NCBI RefSeq assembly: GCF_023167465.1
Contig: NZ_AP025698.1
Location: forward strand, 1,360,501-1,424,500
Direction: 5' to 3'
Length of the DNA stretch: 64,000 bases
Source: Methanothermobacter tenebrarum
Lineage (GTDB): Archaea > Methanobacteriota > Methanobacteria > Methanobacteriales > DSM-23052
Shown: in pieces, positions 1-9,581 of the stretch
Layout of the letters: every line of letters starts with the position of its first letter
Position numbering within the stretch: the first letter of the stretch is position 1
Notes under the pieces: generated by a model
What the model was told of the DNA's origin: nothing
Database searches by the model: none
The model's input: only the letters and a program-made list of their open reading frames with translations
Translations under genes and position numbers: made by a program

Positions 1-674
1 CGAGGGTTAAGATTATCATCACAGGCGATGAACTCATAGAACCCGGGACAAAACCGGGACCGGGAAAGATAATAAATTCCAACAAGTATTCCCTCAAAGC
101 ACTTGTTGAAAGTGCTAAGGCATCACCCACAGTCGAACATTCACCAGACAACCCCAAAATATTAAAGGAGAAGATAGAAGAGGCCATCAGAGGATATGAT
201 ATGATAATAACAACTGGTGGAACCGCCATTAGCAAAGGCGATATCGTAGTGGATACAGTTGACAAGCTTGGCCAGATCATCTTCCATGGGGTTGCCATAA
301 GACCCGGGAAACCATTAGCATTTGGCCTAATAGAAGATAAACCCGTGTTCATGCTCTCAGGGTATCCAGTGGCTGCCATGGTACAATTTGACATATTCGT
401 AAGGTATTATCTCCTGAGGATGCAAAATATCAATTATGAACATGAGCTGGTTGAGAGGATATGTCAACGTAAAACCCCATCTAGGCTTGGACGGACAGAT
501 TACATACGCGCATTTACAGATGATAAAATAGCAGAATCAATACTTATAAGTGGCTCGGGGGTCATAAAATCTATGGTCAAATCAAACAGTTACATCGTGA
601 TAGAAGAAAATACCGAAGGAATAGATAAAAACTCAAAATGTAATGTAATATTATTCGATTCCTTCAAAATCTAA
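1..674 (+). CDS. moeA: Molybdopterin molybdenumtransferase MoeA, C-terminal part (partial)
   Basis: The reading frame is open from the window edge (codon phase begins at base 3), so the N-terminus lies outside. MoeA inserts molybdate or tungstate into adenylylated molybdopterin, the last common step of Mo/W cofactor synthesis. Visible are the conserved TTGGTAISKGD loop of the MoeA/MogA fold, the IRPGKP segment and SGYPVAA, followed by the small C-terminal beta-barrel domain. It ends 15 bases before the next gene on the same strand. The product would serve the tungsten formylmethanofuran dehydrogenase and the formate-dehydrogenase-like enzyme encoded later in the window. Methanogens often carry two MoeA paralogues, so which metal it handles cannot be told from this fragment. 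Confidence 0.93.
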   Translation, partial: RVKIIITGDELIEPGTKPGPGKIINSNKYSLKALVESAKASPTVEHSPDNPKILKEKIEEAIRGYDMIITTGGTAISKGDIVVDTVDKLGQIIFHGVAIRPGKPLAFGLIEDKPVFMLSGYPVAAMVQFDIFVRYYLLRMQNINYEHELVERICQRKTPSRLGRTDYIRAFTDDKIAESILISGSGVIKSMVKSNSYIVIEENTEGIDKNSKCNVILFDSFKI

Positions 675-689
675 AAGGGTGTAAAACAG

Positions 690-1847
690 ATGAATATCCT
701 ACTATTCTATGGGATCGTCTTCGTACTCATATGGACGCTAGCCTTATTATTCAGAGAAAGATTAAAGATCGAAGTCTATGGGCCCATCCTAATGAGAAAA
801 ACCAAGAGGATGAGAGGTTTTATCGATAGGATAGCCCAGAGGCACTCCAGATTCTGGAAGTGGAGCGTGAACATAGGCATCCCCATAGCCTTCTTTTTCA
901 TGTTCTACATGTTATATGCGATCATAGCATCCCTTAAGGACATTTTCGTGCAACCACAAGCGTCCTTGATCGTCCCAGGGGTGGATATCCCAGGAAGTCC
1001 ATTATTCGTCCCATTAGCATATGGGCTTATAGGACTCATAATCGTGATAGTAGCGCACGAATTCGCACATGGAATACTAGCAAGGGTTGAAGGGGTGAAA
1101 ATAAAATCAATAGGCTTGCTCTTACTGGCGATAATACCCGGGGCCTTCGTGGAACCCGACGAAGATGACATTAAAAGGTTAAAGAGGCTCCCAAGGCTGA
1201 GAATATATGCAGCAGGATCCATCGCAAACCTTATAATAGCATTCCTATGCTTACTAGTATTCGTGGGTATTGCATCATATGCCGTCCCCTCAACCTTCGA
1301 AACAGATGGCGTGCAAATAAAGAGCGTAGTACCCGGCAGCCCAGCCAGTCACATGCTAAAAGATGGTATGGTGATAAAGAGCATCAATGGCAAACCAACC
1401 AACAGCATAACCAATTATGAGAAGGCGCTGAAGGATATAAAGATTGGAGAGGTTATAACGATAGAAACAGACCAGGGCGTCTTCCATCTAAAGACTTCAA
1501 AAAATCCAAATAATGCAAGCAAAGCCTATATTGGTATAAGAAGCACCAACAACCTAGAAGTGAAAGAGCCGATAAAATCAATATGGGGGAATAAAATCCC
1601 CAGCTTACTCCTATACCTCCAGGACCTGTTCTTCTGGATTTCAATTCTAAACTTTGCAGTGGGAACTGTTAATCTCCTACCTGCAAAGCCATTAGACGGA
1701 GGCCTAATGTTCGAAGAACTTTTAAAATCCAAACTACCCAACAATATAGTAGATCATATTGTAAGTTCTGTGTCAGTATTCGTAATCCTTATATTGGCAA
1801 TTAGTATAATATGGGGTACTGGTCGCGGCATACTACTAATGTTCTAA
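690..1847 (+). CDS. Site-2 protease family membrane metalloprotease (M50) with PDZ domain
   Basis: A 385-residue intramembrane zinc protease. The zinc motif HEFAH lies at residues 123-127 inside a hydrophobic helix. The second signature, NLLPAKPLDGG, sits near residue 330 and supplies the third metal ligand (Asp). Between them, at about residues 205-275, is a PDZ-like domain (VPGSPASHMLKDGMVIKSING). Hydrophobic segments occur at residues 1-20, 60-82, 105-130, 175-200 and at the C-terminus, as in archaeal S2P/RseP-like enzymes. These cleave membrane-bound regulators or remnant signal peptides; the substrate here is unknown. It is 15 bases downstream of moeA and may be cotranscribed with it. 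Confidence 0.9.
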   Translation: MNILLFYGIVFVLIWTLALLFRERLKIEVYGPILMRKTKRMRGFIDRIAQRHSRFWKWSVNIGIPIAFFFMFYMLYAIIASLKDIFVQPQASLIVPGVDIPGSPLFVPLAYGLIGLIIVIVAHEFAHGILARVEGVKIKSIGLLLLAIIPGAFVEPDEDDIKRLKRLPRLRIYAAGSIANLIIAFLCLLVFVGIASYAVPSTFETDGVQIKSVVPGSPASHMLKDGMVIKSINGKPTNSITNYEKALKDIKIGEVITIETDQGVFHLKTSKNPNNASKAYIGIRSTNNLEVKEPIKSIWGNKIPSLLLYLQDLFFWISILNFAVGTVNLLPAKPLDGGLMFEELLKSKLPNNIVDHIVSSVSVFVILILAISIIWGTGRGILLMF

Positions 1848-2074
1848 AAAACGCGAACCCCCTGATTTAATATTTTGTCATTGATGGTTAGTCCTATTTA
1901 CGCTGAGTAGTCCATCTTCACCATTTCAAGGTAATGGTCGAGTAGCCAACAACCACCATATTTAAAATTCACACCCCTGGAAAGTTAACCAGGAAAATTG
2001 ATCCAACCAAAATAGGCATATGTAATCTGGCCACCAAAGAGCTAGAAATGAGACCAAAATACTTGGGGGATTTT

Positions 2075-2701
2075 CTAGTAGATTACCATGACACACATAT
2101 AACTAAATTTTGAATTTTTAACATCTTCTAGTTTCATTTTCATGACACGTTCATCCGGGTAACTCAGTCTTTCACATACCGCCACTTTCCTCTGGGGATC
2201 CACACCATTGTCTATTAGGAAAGAGGCTGTTTCACTGGGATTCTTTGAGGGTAGAAGTATGGTGGGCTTCCCATTGTTAATAATCCTGAGTATTTCAGTG
2301 TTTTTTCTACCGTGTAATGTTAGGATGTTTGCTTGGTTCCATGGGAGCAGCAGTCGAGCTGCGCACAATTGGATCGAACTAACACCTGGGATAACCTGGA
2401 CATCCACATTTATATTAAATTTTCTGATGATCTCATTCACTGGCTTCAAAACCCCTGAAAAGCCAGGGTCGCCCGTTGAGACTATCGACACCGTTTCACC
2501 CATAGCAGCCCTCTTAACAGCCTCTTCCAGTTTTTCCCTCACATTTTCGCCACTAAATACTATCCTTTCACCCCCTCCCTCAAATAATTCCAAAACTCTT
2601 CCACTTCCAACTATTAGATCGGATTTTTTAACGGCCCTTCGCGCTGCTGGTGTGACAAAATCTGGCGATCCTGGCCCGGCACCTACAATATATAACACCA
2701 A
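2075..2701 (-). CDS. cbiE: Cobalt-precorrin-7 C5-methyltransferase CbiE
   Basis: SAM-dependent tetrapyrrole methylase of the anaerobic cobalamin/corrinoid pathway. The N-terminus YIVGAGPGSPDF is the glycine-rich loop of the family, SIVSTGDPGFSG the second conserved loop and VIPGVSSIQLCAARL the third. The frame is open far upstream, but homology starts only at this VGAGPG segment. A strong AGGAGGAT ribosome-binding site lies 9 bases before the TTG at 2701, and a GTG follows at 2698, so I start there (about 208 residues, normal for CbiE). The rest of the long frame is the antisense shadow of the divergent GTPase. No CbiT is adjacent, so the C15 methylation/decarboxylation activity must be encoded elsewhere. 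Confidence 0.87.
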   Translation of the reverse strand: MVLYIVGAGPGSPDFVTPAARRAVKKSDLIVGSGRVLELFEGGGERIVFSGENVREKLEEAVKRAAMGETVSIVSTGDPGFSGVLKPVNEIIRKFNINVDVQVIPGVSSIQLCAARLLLPWNQANILTLHGRKNTEILRIINNGKPTILLPSKNPSETASFLIDNGVDPQRKVAVCERLSYPDERVMKMKLEDVKNSKFSYMCVMVIY

Positions 2702-2792
2702 TAAAAGGATCCTCCTAGCTTTTTTTATACCTAATTTTTTATATCTTAGCAATATATTATAGTAGAGGTTATGGGTTTTTAGCTGGTGTGAT

Positions 2793-3983
2793 ATGATGAT
2801 AGAGATTGGAATTACAGGGAAACCTAATGTGGGTAAGTCTTCGTTTTTTAATGCGGCCACTCTTTCAAAGGCTGATGTTGCATCATACCCCTTTACTACC
2901 ATAGATTCGAATAGGGGGATAGCATATGTAACTTCACAGTGTCCCTGTAGGGAATTTAAAATGAAGTGTAATCCTAAAAATTCTATTTGTGAGGATGGTG
3001 TTCGTTTCATACCCGTTGAACTTATAGATGTTGCCGGTCTCGTGCCAGGAGCCCATAAAGGTAGGGGACTTGGGAATAAATTTCTTGATGATCTGAGACA
3101 GGCCCGGGTTTTTCTCCATGTGGTGGACGCTTCCGGCTCCACTGATGAGGAAGGAAGACCAGTAGAACCTGGAAGCTATGATCCCATCAATGATGTTGAA
3201 TTTCTCGAAAAAGAGATTTTAATGTGGCTTTATGGTATAATAGGTAGGAATTGGGATCGACTACTTAGAAAAGCAGCCTCTGAGAAGATTGACATGGCTA
3301 AGATAATCCATGAACAATTTTCAGGCATAGGTGTGAGTGTTGAGGATATCATCGAAGCTTCAAGAAAACTTGAAAAAGATTATCAATCCTGGGATAACGA
3401 GGACTTATTATTATTCATAGATGAGCTTCTTAAAGTCGCGAAGCCCGGTCTTATAGTCGCAAATAAGGCCGATCTACCAACCGCAAAGGAGAACATAAAA
3501 AGATTAAAAGAAAGGTACCCCAATGTTGTCCCAGCATCCGCAGAGGCCGAATTAGCATTGAAAAGAGCCGCTAATGCGGGTTTAATAGATTACAAGCCGG
3601 GTGATGATGATTTCAAGGTCTTAGATGAGGGTGAACTCACCAAGAAACAATTAAACGCACTTGAATACATAAGAGAAAATGTCCTAAAAGTTTATGGTAA
3701 CACAGGCGTACAAGAAGCCCTCAATAGGGCGGTGTTCGATCTACTCGATATGATAGTAGTCTACCCAGTAGAGGATGAACACAAACTATCAGACAAACAA
3801 GGTAACATACTACCAGATGCATTCCTCATCCCCAGAGGCTCGAAGCCACGTGACCTAGCATATCTCATACACACCGAAATAGGAGATTCCTTCATGCACG
3901 CAGTAGATGCCAGAAAAAAAATGAGAGTAGCATCAGACTACAAACTTCAACACGGAGATATAATCACCATAATATGTAGATAA
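2793..3983 (+). CDS. Redox-regulated OBG/YchF-like GTPase with TGS domain
   Basis: A 396-residue translation-associated GTPase of the OBG family, a conserved archaeal type. Visible are G1 GKPNVGKS (residues 9-16), the G2 region FTTID, G3 [13 protein letters not shown]4 NKAD, and a C-terminal TGS domain ending in HGDIITII. A Cys cluster ([17 protein letters not shown]) sits just after G2, as in archaeal members of this family. Two consecutive ATG codons (2793 and 2796) follow GGTGTGAT, so the exact start is ambiguous by one codon. It diverges from cbiE across an AT-rich promoter gap of about 90 bases containing ATATATTATA. The physiological substrate is ribosome-related but not fixed by sequence. 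Confidence 0.9.
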   Translation: MMIEIGITGKPNVGKSSFFNAATLSKADVASYPFTTIDSNRGIAYVTSQCPCREFKMKCNPKNSICEDGVRFIPVELIDVAGLVPGAHKGRGLGNKFLDDLRQARVFLHVVDASGSTDEEGRPVEPGSYDPINDVEFLEKEILMWLYGIIGRNWDRLLRKAASEKIDMAKIIHEQFSGIGVSVEDIIEASRKLEKDYQSWDNEDLLLFIDELLKVAKPGLIVANKADLPTAKENIKRLKERYPNVVPASAEAELALKRAANAGLIDYKPGDDDFKVLDEGELTKKQLNALEYIRENVLKVYGNTGVQEALNRAVFDLLDMIVVYPVEDEHKLSDKQGNILPDAFLIPRGSKPRDLAYLIHTEIGDSFMHAVDARKKMRVASDYKLQHGDIITIICR

Positions 3984-4025
3984 AACCCCACACTCTAGGC
4001 TAAAAACTGCATTTCAAGTATAAAT

Positions 4026-6755
4026 ATGAAAATATATCAATTACCTGAAGGAGAAGTCCCCAAAAAATTAAAAACAACAAAAAATGGCCTAAGTCATCCA
4101 GAAGCTGAAAGACGCCTAAAGGAATACGGACCCAACAAATTAAAAGAAGTTAAAAAGAAACCCATCATATTCAATTTCCTAGAAAATCTATACAATATCC
4201 TAGCCTTGATTTTATGGGCTGCCAGTTCCCTTGCTTTTATATCAGGCACCCCCCAACTAGGGATCGCCATAATCGCCGTTATCATCCTCAATGCCATTTT
4301 CAGCTTCTGGCAAGAATATGAAGCCGAAAAGGCAGCTGAGGCCCTTAAGAGCATCCTACCCTCAAAGGCGAAGGTTATAAGGGACGGGGAAGAAATCGAA
4401 ATATTAGCAGAGAATATCGTCCCAGGAGACCTTCTAATACTAGAAGAAGGGGATAATGTACCAGCAGATGCAAGGCTCATCGAAGCACATGAACTAAAAG
4501 TTGACAATTCAACACTAACCGGAGAATCCAAACCAGTAAGGAAAGTATCCCATCCAATAAAAAAATATGACAATTATGTTGAAACACCCAACCTGGTATT
4601 CGCAGGTACAAGCATAACCTCAGGTTCGGGCAAAGCAATAGTATACCACACCGGTGAAAATACAGAATTTAGCAAAATAGCCGAACTAACACAAGAAGTT
4701 AAAGAAGAACCAAGCCCCCTACAAAAACAAATAGCAAATGTTGCAAGGATAATAGCAATCATCGCAATCCTCATGGGCATAATACTATTCCTCGTCAACC
4801 TCTACATTATAAAATTACCACCTAACCTAGCATTTATTTTTGCAATTGGCCTAATGGTGGCTAACGTACCAGAAGGGTTGCTGCCAACAGTTACACTATC
4901 CCTTGCAACATCCGCCCGTAAAATGGTGAAGGATAACGCCCTCATAAAAAGATTATCCAGTGTCGAAACCCTAGGCTCCACAACCATCATATGCACAGAT
5001 AAAACAGGCACATTAACCCGCAACGAGATGACAGTACGCAAAGTATGGATACCCTACAAGATAATCGATGTAACAGGAACCGGCTACGAGCCAAAAGGAG
5101 AATTTATATGGGATAAAAAGTCACTCACACACAAGGATATACGCGAAATAAAACTGCTTATGAGGGCAGCATCATTCTGTAACGACGCCAAACTAATACC
5201 ACCAGACGATAATAGTGGATGGCAGATCATAGGAGATCCTACAGAAGCTGCATTACTAGTAGCCGCGAAGAAGATAGGGTTCGACCGCGACCAAGAAATG
5301 AAGAAGATCCCAAGGATAACAGAGCTCCCATTCGACTCTAAGAGGAAAATGATGACTTCAATACACCAGAAACCCCATAAAAAGGTTGCATATGTCAAAG
5401 GAGCCCCAAAAAGGATAATATCACTCTCCAAATGGATATCAGTCGATGGGAAACCAGAACCCCTAACCAGAGAAAAAAGAAAAGAAATACTACAAATACA
5501 TGACGAAATCGCATCCCAAGGCTTCAGAATGCTTGCAATGGCCTATAGAGACCTTCCAAACCAACTAGAAGATTACAAACCGGATAATATCGAAAAAGAT
5601 CTTATATTAGTTGGGATGACAGCACTCCAAGACCCTCCACGCGAAAACGTTAAAGAAGCAGTTAAAGAATGTCAAAGGGCAGGTATCCGCATAATCATGA
5701 TAACCGGCGACTATGGTCTGACAGCAGCAGCAATAGCAAAAGAAATAGGGATAATACCTGATGAAAACTATCAGATAATAAAAGGGAAAGAATTGGACAA
5801 ACTATCAGACGATGAACTTAAAAATATCTTAAAAAGAGAAAATAACATAATATTCGCAAGAACAGTCCCAGAACATAAAATGCGCATAGCAAAGGTCCTA
5901 GAAGGCGAAGAAGAAGTAGTAGCCATGACAGGAGACGGGATTAACGACGCCCCAGCCCTCAAAAAAGCAGATATAGGCGTTGCAATGGGAAGCGGAACCG
6001 ACGTGGCCAAAGAGGCCGCAGATATGGTGCTCATAGATGATAACTTCGCCACAATCGTAAAAGCGGTTAAAGAGGGACGCACCATCTATGAGAATATTAG
6101 AAAATTTATAACATACATTTTTTCACATGAAACCGCCGAGATAGTGCCATTCATCCTTATGGTCTTCCTCGGAATACCACTCCCAATTACAGTAATGCAA
6201 ATACTTGCAATAGACCTCGGAACAGACACACTACCCGCACTAGCCCTTGGCAGAAGCCCCCCAGAAGCTGATGTTATGGATAAACCCCCAAGACCACCAC
6301 ATGAACGACTGCTAAACCTCCCAATTATACTCCGCGGATACTTGTTCATTGGGATTATAGAAGCCATCCTTGTAATGTCAGGCTACTTCTGGGTGCTCTA
6401 CAATGGTGGCTGGACACTAGGAGAACATTTAGCCTTCACAGATCCATTGTATCTTAAAGCCACTACAATGGTGTTCGCGGGTATAGTAATGGCCCAAGTA
6501 GGTAACATCTTAACATGCCAGACCACGAAATCATCAGTTTTTGAAATAGGATTATTCAAGAATCGTTGGATAATCTGGGGGATACTATTCGAGCTTATAA
6601 TACTATTCTCCATAGTCTATCTGCCTCAACTTCAGCCTATCTTTGGAACCGCACCCCTAGGATTCAATGAATGGTTGTACCTATTATCATTCGTGCCTAT
6701 AGTTTTCCTAGCAGATGAACTCCGAAAAGCAGTTTTCAGACACTTCAGATTATGA
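4026..6755 (+). CDS. P2-type cation-transporting ATPase resembling Na,K-ATPase alpha
   Basis: A 909-residue P-type pump. The actuator TGES is at residues 165-168, the phosphorylated Asp in DKTGTLT at 325, and the hinge TGDGINDAP is present. The M4 segment reads VANVPEGLL and the M5-M6 segment ends ILAIDLGTD followed by a PPEADVMDKPPR stretch. These match the Na,K/H,K-ATPase (P2C) pattern rather than the IPEGLPA pattern of SERCA-type pumps. An N-terminal cation-ATPase domain precedes M1, and six hydrophobic segments close the C-terminus. No beta-subunit gene is adjacent. No clear ribosome-binding site precedes the ATG, which follows a TATAAAT stretch, so the message may be nearly leaderless. 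The transported ion (Na+, K+, H+ or Ca2+) is inferred only by resemblance. Confidence 0.88.
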   Translation: MKIYQLPEGEVPKKLKTTKNGLSHPEAERRLKEYGPNKLKEVKKKPIIFNFLENLYNILALILWAASSLAFISGTPQLGIAIIAVIILNAIFSFWQEYEAEKAAEALKSILPSKAKVIRDGEEIEILAENIVPGDLLILEEGDNVPADARLIEAHELKVDNSTLTGESKPVRKVSHPIKKYDNYVETPNLVFAGTSITSGSGKAIVYHTGENTEFSKIAELTQEVKEEPSPLQKQIANVARIIAIIAILMGIILFLVNLYIIKLPPNLAFIFAIGLMVANVPEGLLPTVTLSLATSARKMVKDNALIKRLSSVETLGSTTIICTDKTGTLTRNEMTVRKVWIPYKIIDVTGTGYEPKGEFIWDKKSLTHKDIREIKLLMRAASFCNDAKLIPPDDNSGWQIIGDPTEAALLVAAKKIGFDRDQEMKKIPRITELPFDSKRKMMTSIHQKPHKKVAYVKGAPKRIISLSKWISVDGKPEPLTREKRKEILQIHDEIASQGFRMLAMAYRDLPNQLEDYKPDNIEKDLILVGMTALQDPPRENVKEAVKECQRAGIRIIMITGDYGLTAAAIAKEIGIIPDENYQIIKGKELDKLSDDELKNILKRENNIIFARTVPEHKMRIAKVLEGEEEVVAMTGDGINDAPALKKADIGVAMGSGTDVAKEAADMVLIDDNFATIVKAVKEGRTIYENIRKFITYIFSHETAEIVPFILMVFLGIPLPITVMQILAIDLGTDTLPALALGRSPPEADVMDKPPRPPHERLLNLPIILRGYLFIGIIEAILVMSGYFWVLYNGGWTLGEHLAFTDPLYLKATTMVFAGIVMAQVGNILTCQTTKSSVFEIGLFKNRWIIWGILFELIILFSIVYLPQLQPIFGTAPLGFNEWLYLLSFVPIVFLADELRKAVFRHFRL

Positions 6756-7034
6756 AAGATCAACCTTCTAGGATGTTCCCCATGTCCGTTTTAGCTTCAA
6801 AAGTCATCCAATAACAAAAATAGCAACAATTAAGAAATATTATATAAAATGGGAATTTAAGGTTATAAGATATTCGTTATAAGAGTATCAAAGAGTATAT
6901 GAAAGTTTATTAGAGATTTTTATAAATGCTTTTTGCTTGTCGCATTTTCTATTTTAGCCATATTTTCTTTTAAATGGTCTGAGAAAAGATCATTTCAACT
7001 TTTTTCAGCCAAAAAACCCCTAGAAAACAGTAAC
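6756..7034. other. AT-rich intergenic stretch with a small hairpin
   Basis: No coding region is seen. A 9-base-pair stem (one G-U pair) with a GAGAAA loop occupies 6972-6995. The final part merges into the promoter of the downstream surface-protein gene. T-rich tracts near 6918-6970 could serve as termination signals for the upstream ATPase gene. Confidence 0.4.
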
Positions 7035-7064
7035 CTTTATATACTTGTTTTGTTTTATAGGGGG
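7035..7064 (+). promoter_or_regulatory. Archaeal promoter (TATA box) and ribosome-binding site
   Basis: CTTTATATA at 7035-7043 follows a GTAACC element in the BRE position, with AGGGGG at 7059-7064 before the ATG at 7079. The same promoter is present base for base at 38039-38068, so the two surface-protein genes should be coregulated. Confidence 0.7.
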
Positions 7065-7078
7065 ATTATGGTGTTACC

Positions 7079-8719
7079 ATGAAAAAAGCATTATATCTTG
7101 GTGTTTTCCTGGCATTAATCCTAGTATTAACTGGCAGCGCCTCGGCGGCTCAGTTAACATACAATGAAATATCCGACGCCTCGAAGATAATAGCTGATCA
7201 AGCATCAAAAACAGGCACAATACCATCTCAGGTCACAGTAAACAACAAAAACATAACACTAGACGACTACCTCTACGCAGCAACAACCACAACAATAAAC
7301 CTAAACACCAACCAAAAAACAAGCATACCTATCAATAATTATAAACCACCAACAGATCCATTAAAGACCACAGCAACCGGAACACTCACAAAAACAACAT
7401 ACCTACAAACAGCACAAAACATCAAAAAATACATGGAAACATACCAACGCTCACCAAACTACGCCACCACAACAATCGGCCGAGTAAACTACCAGAGCCT
7501 AATTTACGCCTACGCAAGGATAATAAACTTCTACAACGAAAACCAGAGACTACCAAACTCCGTGACAATAAAAAATGTGAAAATCACCACCATACCAAAC
7601 ACACCAACACCCCAGTTATCATACAATGAAATATCCACTATTTCCAAGGTAATAGCAAGTTATGTAAATCAAAATGGTAAAATACCATCTCAGGTCACAG
7701 TAAACAACAAAAACATAACACTAGACGACTACCTCTACGCAGCAACAACCACAACAATAAACCTAAACACCAACCAAAAAACAAGCATACCTATCAATAA
7801 TTATAAACCACCAACAGATCCATTAAAGACCACAGCAACCGGAACACTCACAAAAACAACATACCTACAAACAGCACAAAACATCAAAAAATACATGGAA
7901 ACATACCAACGCTCACCAAACTACGCCACCACAACAATCGGCCGAGTAAACTACCAGAGCCTAATTTACGCCTACGCAAGGATAATAAACTTCTACAACG
8001 AAAACCAGAGACTACCAAACTCCGTGACAATAAAAAATCTTGGCAGTGCAGACCCGAATAATATAAGGGAAGTCAGGGTGTTAATTTACAGTGGCTATGA
8101 TGCTTCAACAAATTGTGTGAATGGTATAAAATATTGTCTAGATATTGTTACACTCAATGGTGTGAAGTTCACCTATGCTACGAGTACTGTTATAACTTCG
8201 AGTATCCTTGCATCCTATGACGTTCTAGTGATGCCTGGTGGTACTTCTGGTCTAAGCTATCTGAGGAACCCAAATATCAGCGCCTCGGCGATCAAATCAT
8301 TCGTAAGTAATGGTGGAGGATACCTTGGAATATGTGCAGGTGCATATGCAGCCTCAATAGGAGTTGACGGATACTATGATGGTTGGGGACTTGCAGATGT
8401 ACGATGTAAGGCTGTATACTATGAAGGTGATCTGAGCATCTCTATCACATCTGCTGGAGAGAAAATTTTAGGCCTCAGCGGAACCCAGACAATCTGTCAT
8501 TGCAACGGAGCTGCAATGTATACTGTGGGGACAGCAACCAGCCTCGCCACCTATGCCGATAATAAAACAGGATACAAGGGGTATATTGCTGCCGTGGCAG
8601 ATACCTATGGTTCTGGCAGGGTTATACTATGCGGACCTCATCCAGAATTAAGTCCAAGAATCCCTCAGATGGTTGTTCAGATGATAGCATGGCTCGCGAA
8701 GGTAATCCAGAATTCTTAG
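7079..8719 (+). CDS. Secreted pseudomurein-binding protein with BPL-N/GATase1-like C-terminal domain
   Basis: A 546-residue protein. Residues 1-23 are a signal peptide ending in SASA-A. About six pseudomurein-binding repeats follow, in two blocks of three (for example [13 protein letters not shown]...IPSQVTV and [27 protein letters not shown]). These bind the archaeal wall polymer. From about residue 320 a Rossmann-like domain begins ([13 protein letters not shown]) with [11 protein letters not shown] and a nucleophile elbow [19 protein letters not shown] motif lies near the end. This matches biotin-protein-ligase N-terminal / class I glutamine-amidotransferase-like folds, so a Cys-His hydrolase activity on a wall substrate is possible but unproven. 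The two repeat blocks are nearly identical at DNA level, and a paralogue with another C-terminal domain lies at 38083. Confidence 0.85.
   Translation: MKKALYLGVFLALILVLTGSASAAQLTYNEISDASKIIADQASKTGTIPSQVTVNNKNITLDDYLYAATTTTINLNTNQKTSIPINNYKPPTDPLKTTATGTLTKTTYLQTAQNIKKYMETYQRSPNYATTTIGRVNYQSLIYAYARIINFYNENQRLPNSVTIKNVKITTIPNTPTPQLSYNEISTISKVIASYVNQNGKIPSQVTVNNKNITLDDYLYAATTTTINLNTNQKTSIPINNYKPPTDPLKTTATGTLTKTTYLQTAQNIKKYMETYQRSPNYATTTIGRVNYQSLIYAYARIINFYNENQRLPNSVTIKNLGSADPNNIREVRVLIYSGYDASTNCVNGIKYCLDIVTLNGVKFTYATSTVITSSILASYDVLVMPGGTSGLSYLRNPNISASAIKSFVSNGGGYLGICAGAYAASIGVDGYYDGWGLADVRCKAVYYEGDLSISITSAGEKILGLSGTQTICHCNGAAMYTVGTATSLATYADNKTGYKGYIAAVADTYGSGRVILCGPHPELSPRIPQMVVQMIAWLAKVIQNS
7219..7576 (+). 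repeat. Internal tandem repeat unit 1 (358 bp, identical to 7681-8038)
   Basis: Bases 7219-7576 match 7681-8038 at every position by reading (offset 462 bases, 154 codons). The unit encodes three pseudomurein-binding repeats. Only the about 100 bases between the units differ. The same pair is present in the copy at 38 kb. Confidence 0.9.
7681..8038 (+). repeat. Internal tandem repeat unit 2
   Basis: Second copy of the 358-bp unit. It ends at the junction with the BPL-N-like C-terminal domain. Confidence 0.9.
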
Positions 8720-8817
8720 TTTACTGCCAAGAACACCACAAGCTCATCTAAGAGAGGGGATTTTATCAGGTTATGCAACCATAAAAGCCCCTACCACTTA
8801 TTAATTTTTTAAAGAAC

Positions 8818-9516
8818 CTATAGGATTGTTTTTATCCTCTTTCCAGGTTTTATTATAAAATCTTTATTTAATCTAGTTTTAAAGGTGACTGGTATGATTA
8901 TAACACCCTTCTCAGAGGATTCTTTAAGGGTTTTCGCGAACCTTTGGTCTATATCATAGTTTGGGGAAAATATCCTAGCCCCTCTCCTGAATATTAGAAA
9001 TAGTATCGAACTTTTAAATCCTAATTCCGTTGCTTTCATCAGTTCCTCAAGGTGGCGTTTACCCCGACTGGTAGGGGCATCTGGGAATAATGCCCTATCA
9101 CCCTTTAAAAGCGTGCAGCCTTTAACCTCCAGGAGCATTTTTTCCCCATCACGGCCTAAAAGGAAATCTAATCTGCTCTCACCAAACTTATATTCTCTTT
9201 TAATCACCTTATAACCTTCTAATTCTTTGACAAACCGAGATCCTATGATCTCCATGGCTATGCTATTATGTAAACCGGAATTTATAAGAACCCATTCACC
9301 ATCCTTAAAGGTGGCTATAACATCAAAACACGTCTTACGATTTCTACCAGCCCGGATATGCTTTAAAAGTAATTTATTCCCCCGATTAAGAAGATCCTCC
9401 AATCTCCCAGGGTCTCTCAGATGGGCTCTAAATTTATAACCATCCCTCTCAACCACTACTGTGAAACGGTTAGGCCTCCCAACAAAATTTGCTAGGATAA
9501 GATTTTTTATTTTCAT
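8818..9516 (-). CDS. sfsA: SfsA-like DNA/RNA nuclease family protein
   Basis: A 232-residue protein of the SfsA (sugar fermentation stimulation) family. It has the N-terminal OB-like half (FVGRPNRFTVVVERDG, AHLRDPGRLEDLL) and a C-terminal restriction-endonuclease-like core: YKFGESRLDFLL, then LLEVKGCTLLK, FPDAPTSRGKRHLEEL. The Asp, Glu and Lys of that core (D in RLDFLL, E-x-K in LEVKG) are the expected metal-binding catalytic residues. Bacterial members bind nucleic acid and have nuclease activity; the archaeal role is unknown. It converges with the surface-protein gene upstream and diverges from cfbD. Confidence 0.92.
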   Translation of the reverse strand: MKIKNLILANFVGRPNRFTVVVERDGYKFRAHLRDPGRLEDLLNRGNKLLLKHIRAGRNRKTCFDVIATFKDGEWVLINSGLHNSIAMEIIGSRFVKELEGYKVIKREYKFGESRLDFLLGRDGEKMLLEVKGCTLLKGDRALFPDAPTSRGKRHLEELMKATELGFKSSILFLIFRRGARIFSPNYDIDQRFAKTLKESSEKGVIIIPVTFKTRLNKDFIIKPGKRIKTIL

Positions 9517-9581
9517 ACTCTATAATATTTACAGACCCCCCCAAAGTATATAATGGGGAAAATAGATTGAGGTGGAAGTGA

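Larger units (their letters stand above)
7029..8032 (+). repeat. Long direct repeat, copy 1 (1,004 bp, perfect match to 38033-39036)
   Basis: By reading, every base from 7029 to 8032 matches 38033-39036 (offset 31,004). The identity starts 50 bases before the start codon, so it covers the TATA box, leader, ribosome-binding site, signal peptide and all pseudomurein-binding repeats. It stops abruptly where the two proteins diverge into different C-terminal domains. Confidence 0.93.

Noticed and set aside
2702..3142. An N-terminal extension of CbiE of about 145 residues
   Set aside because: The extension is antisense to the OBG-like GTPase gene; homology and the ribosome-binding site place the start at 2701.
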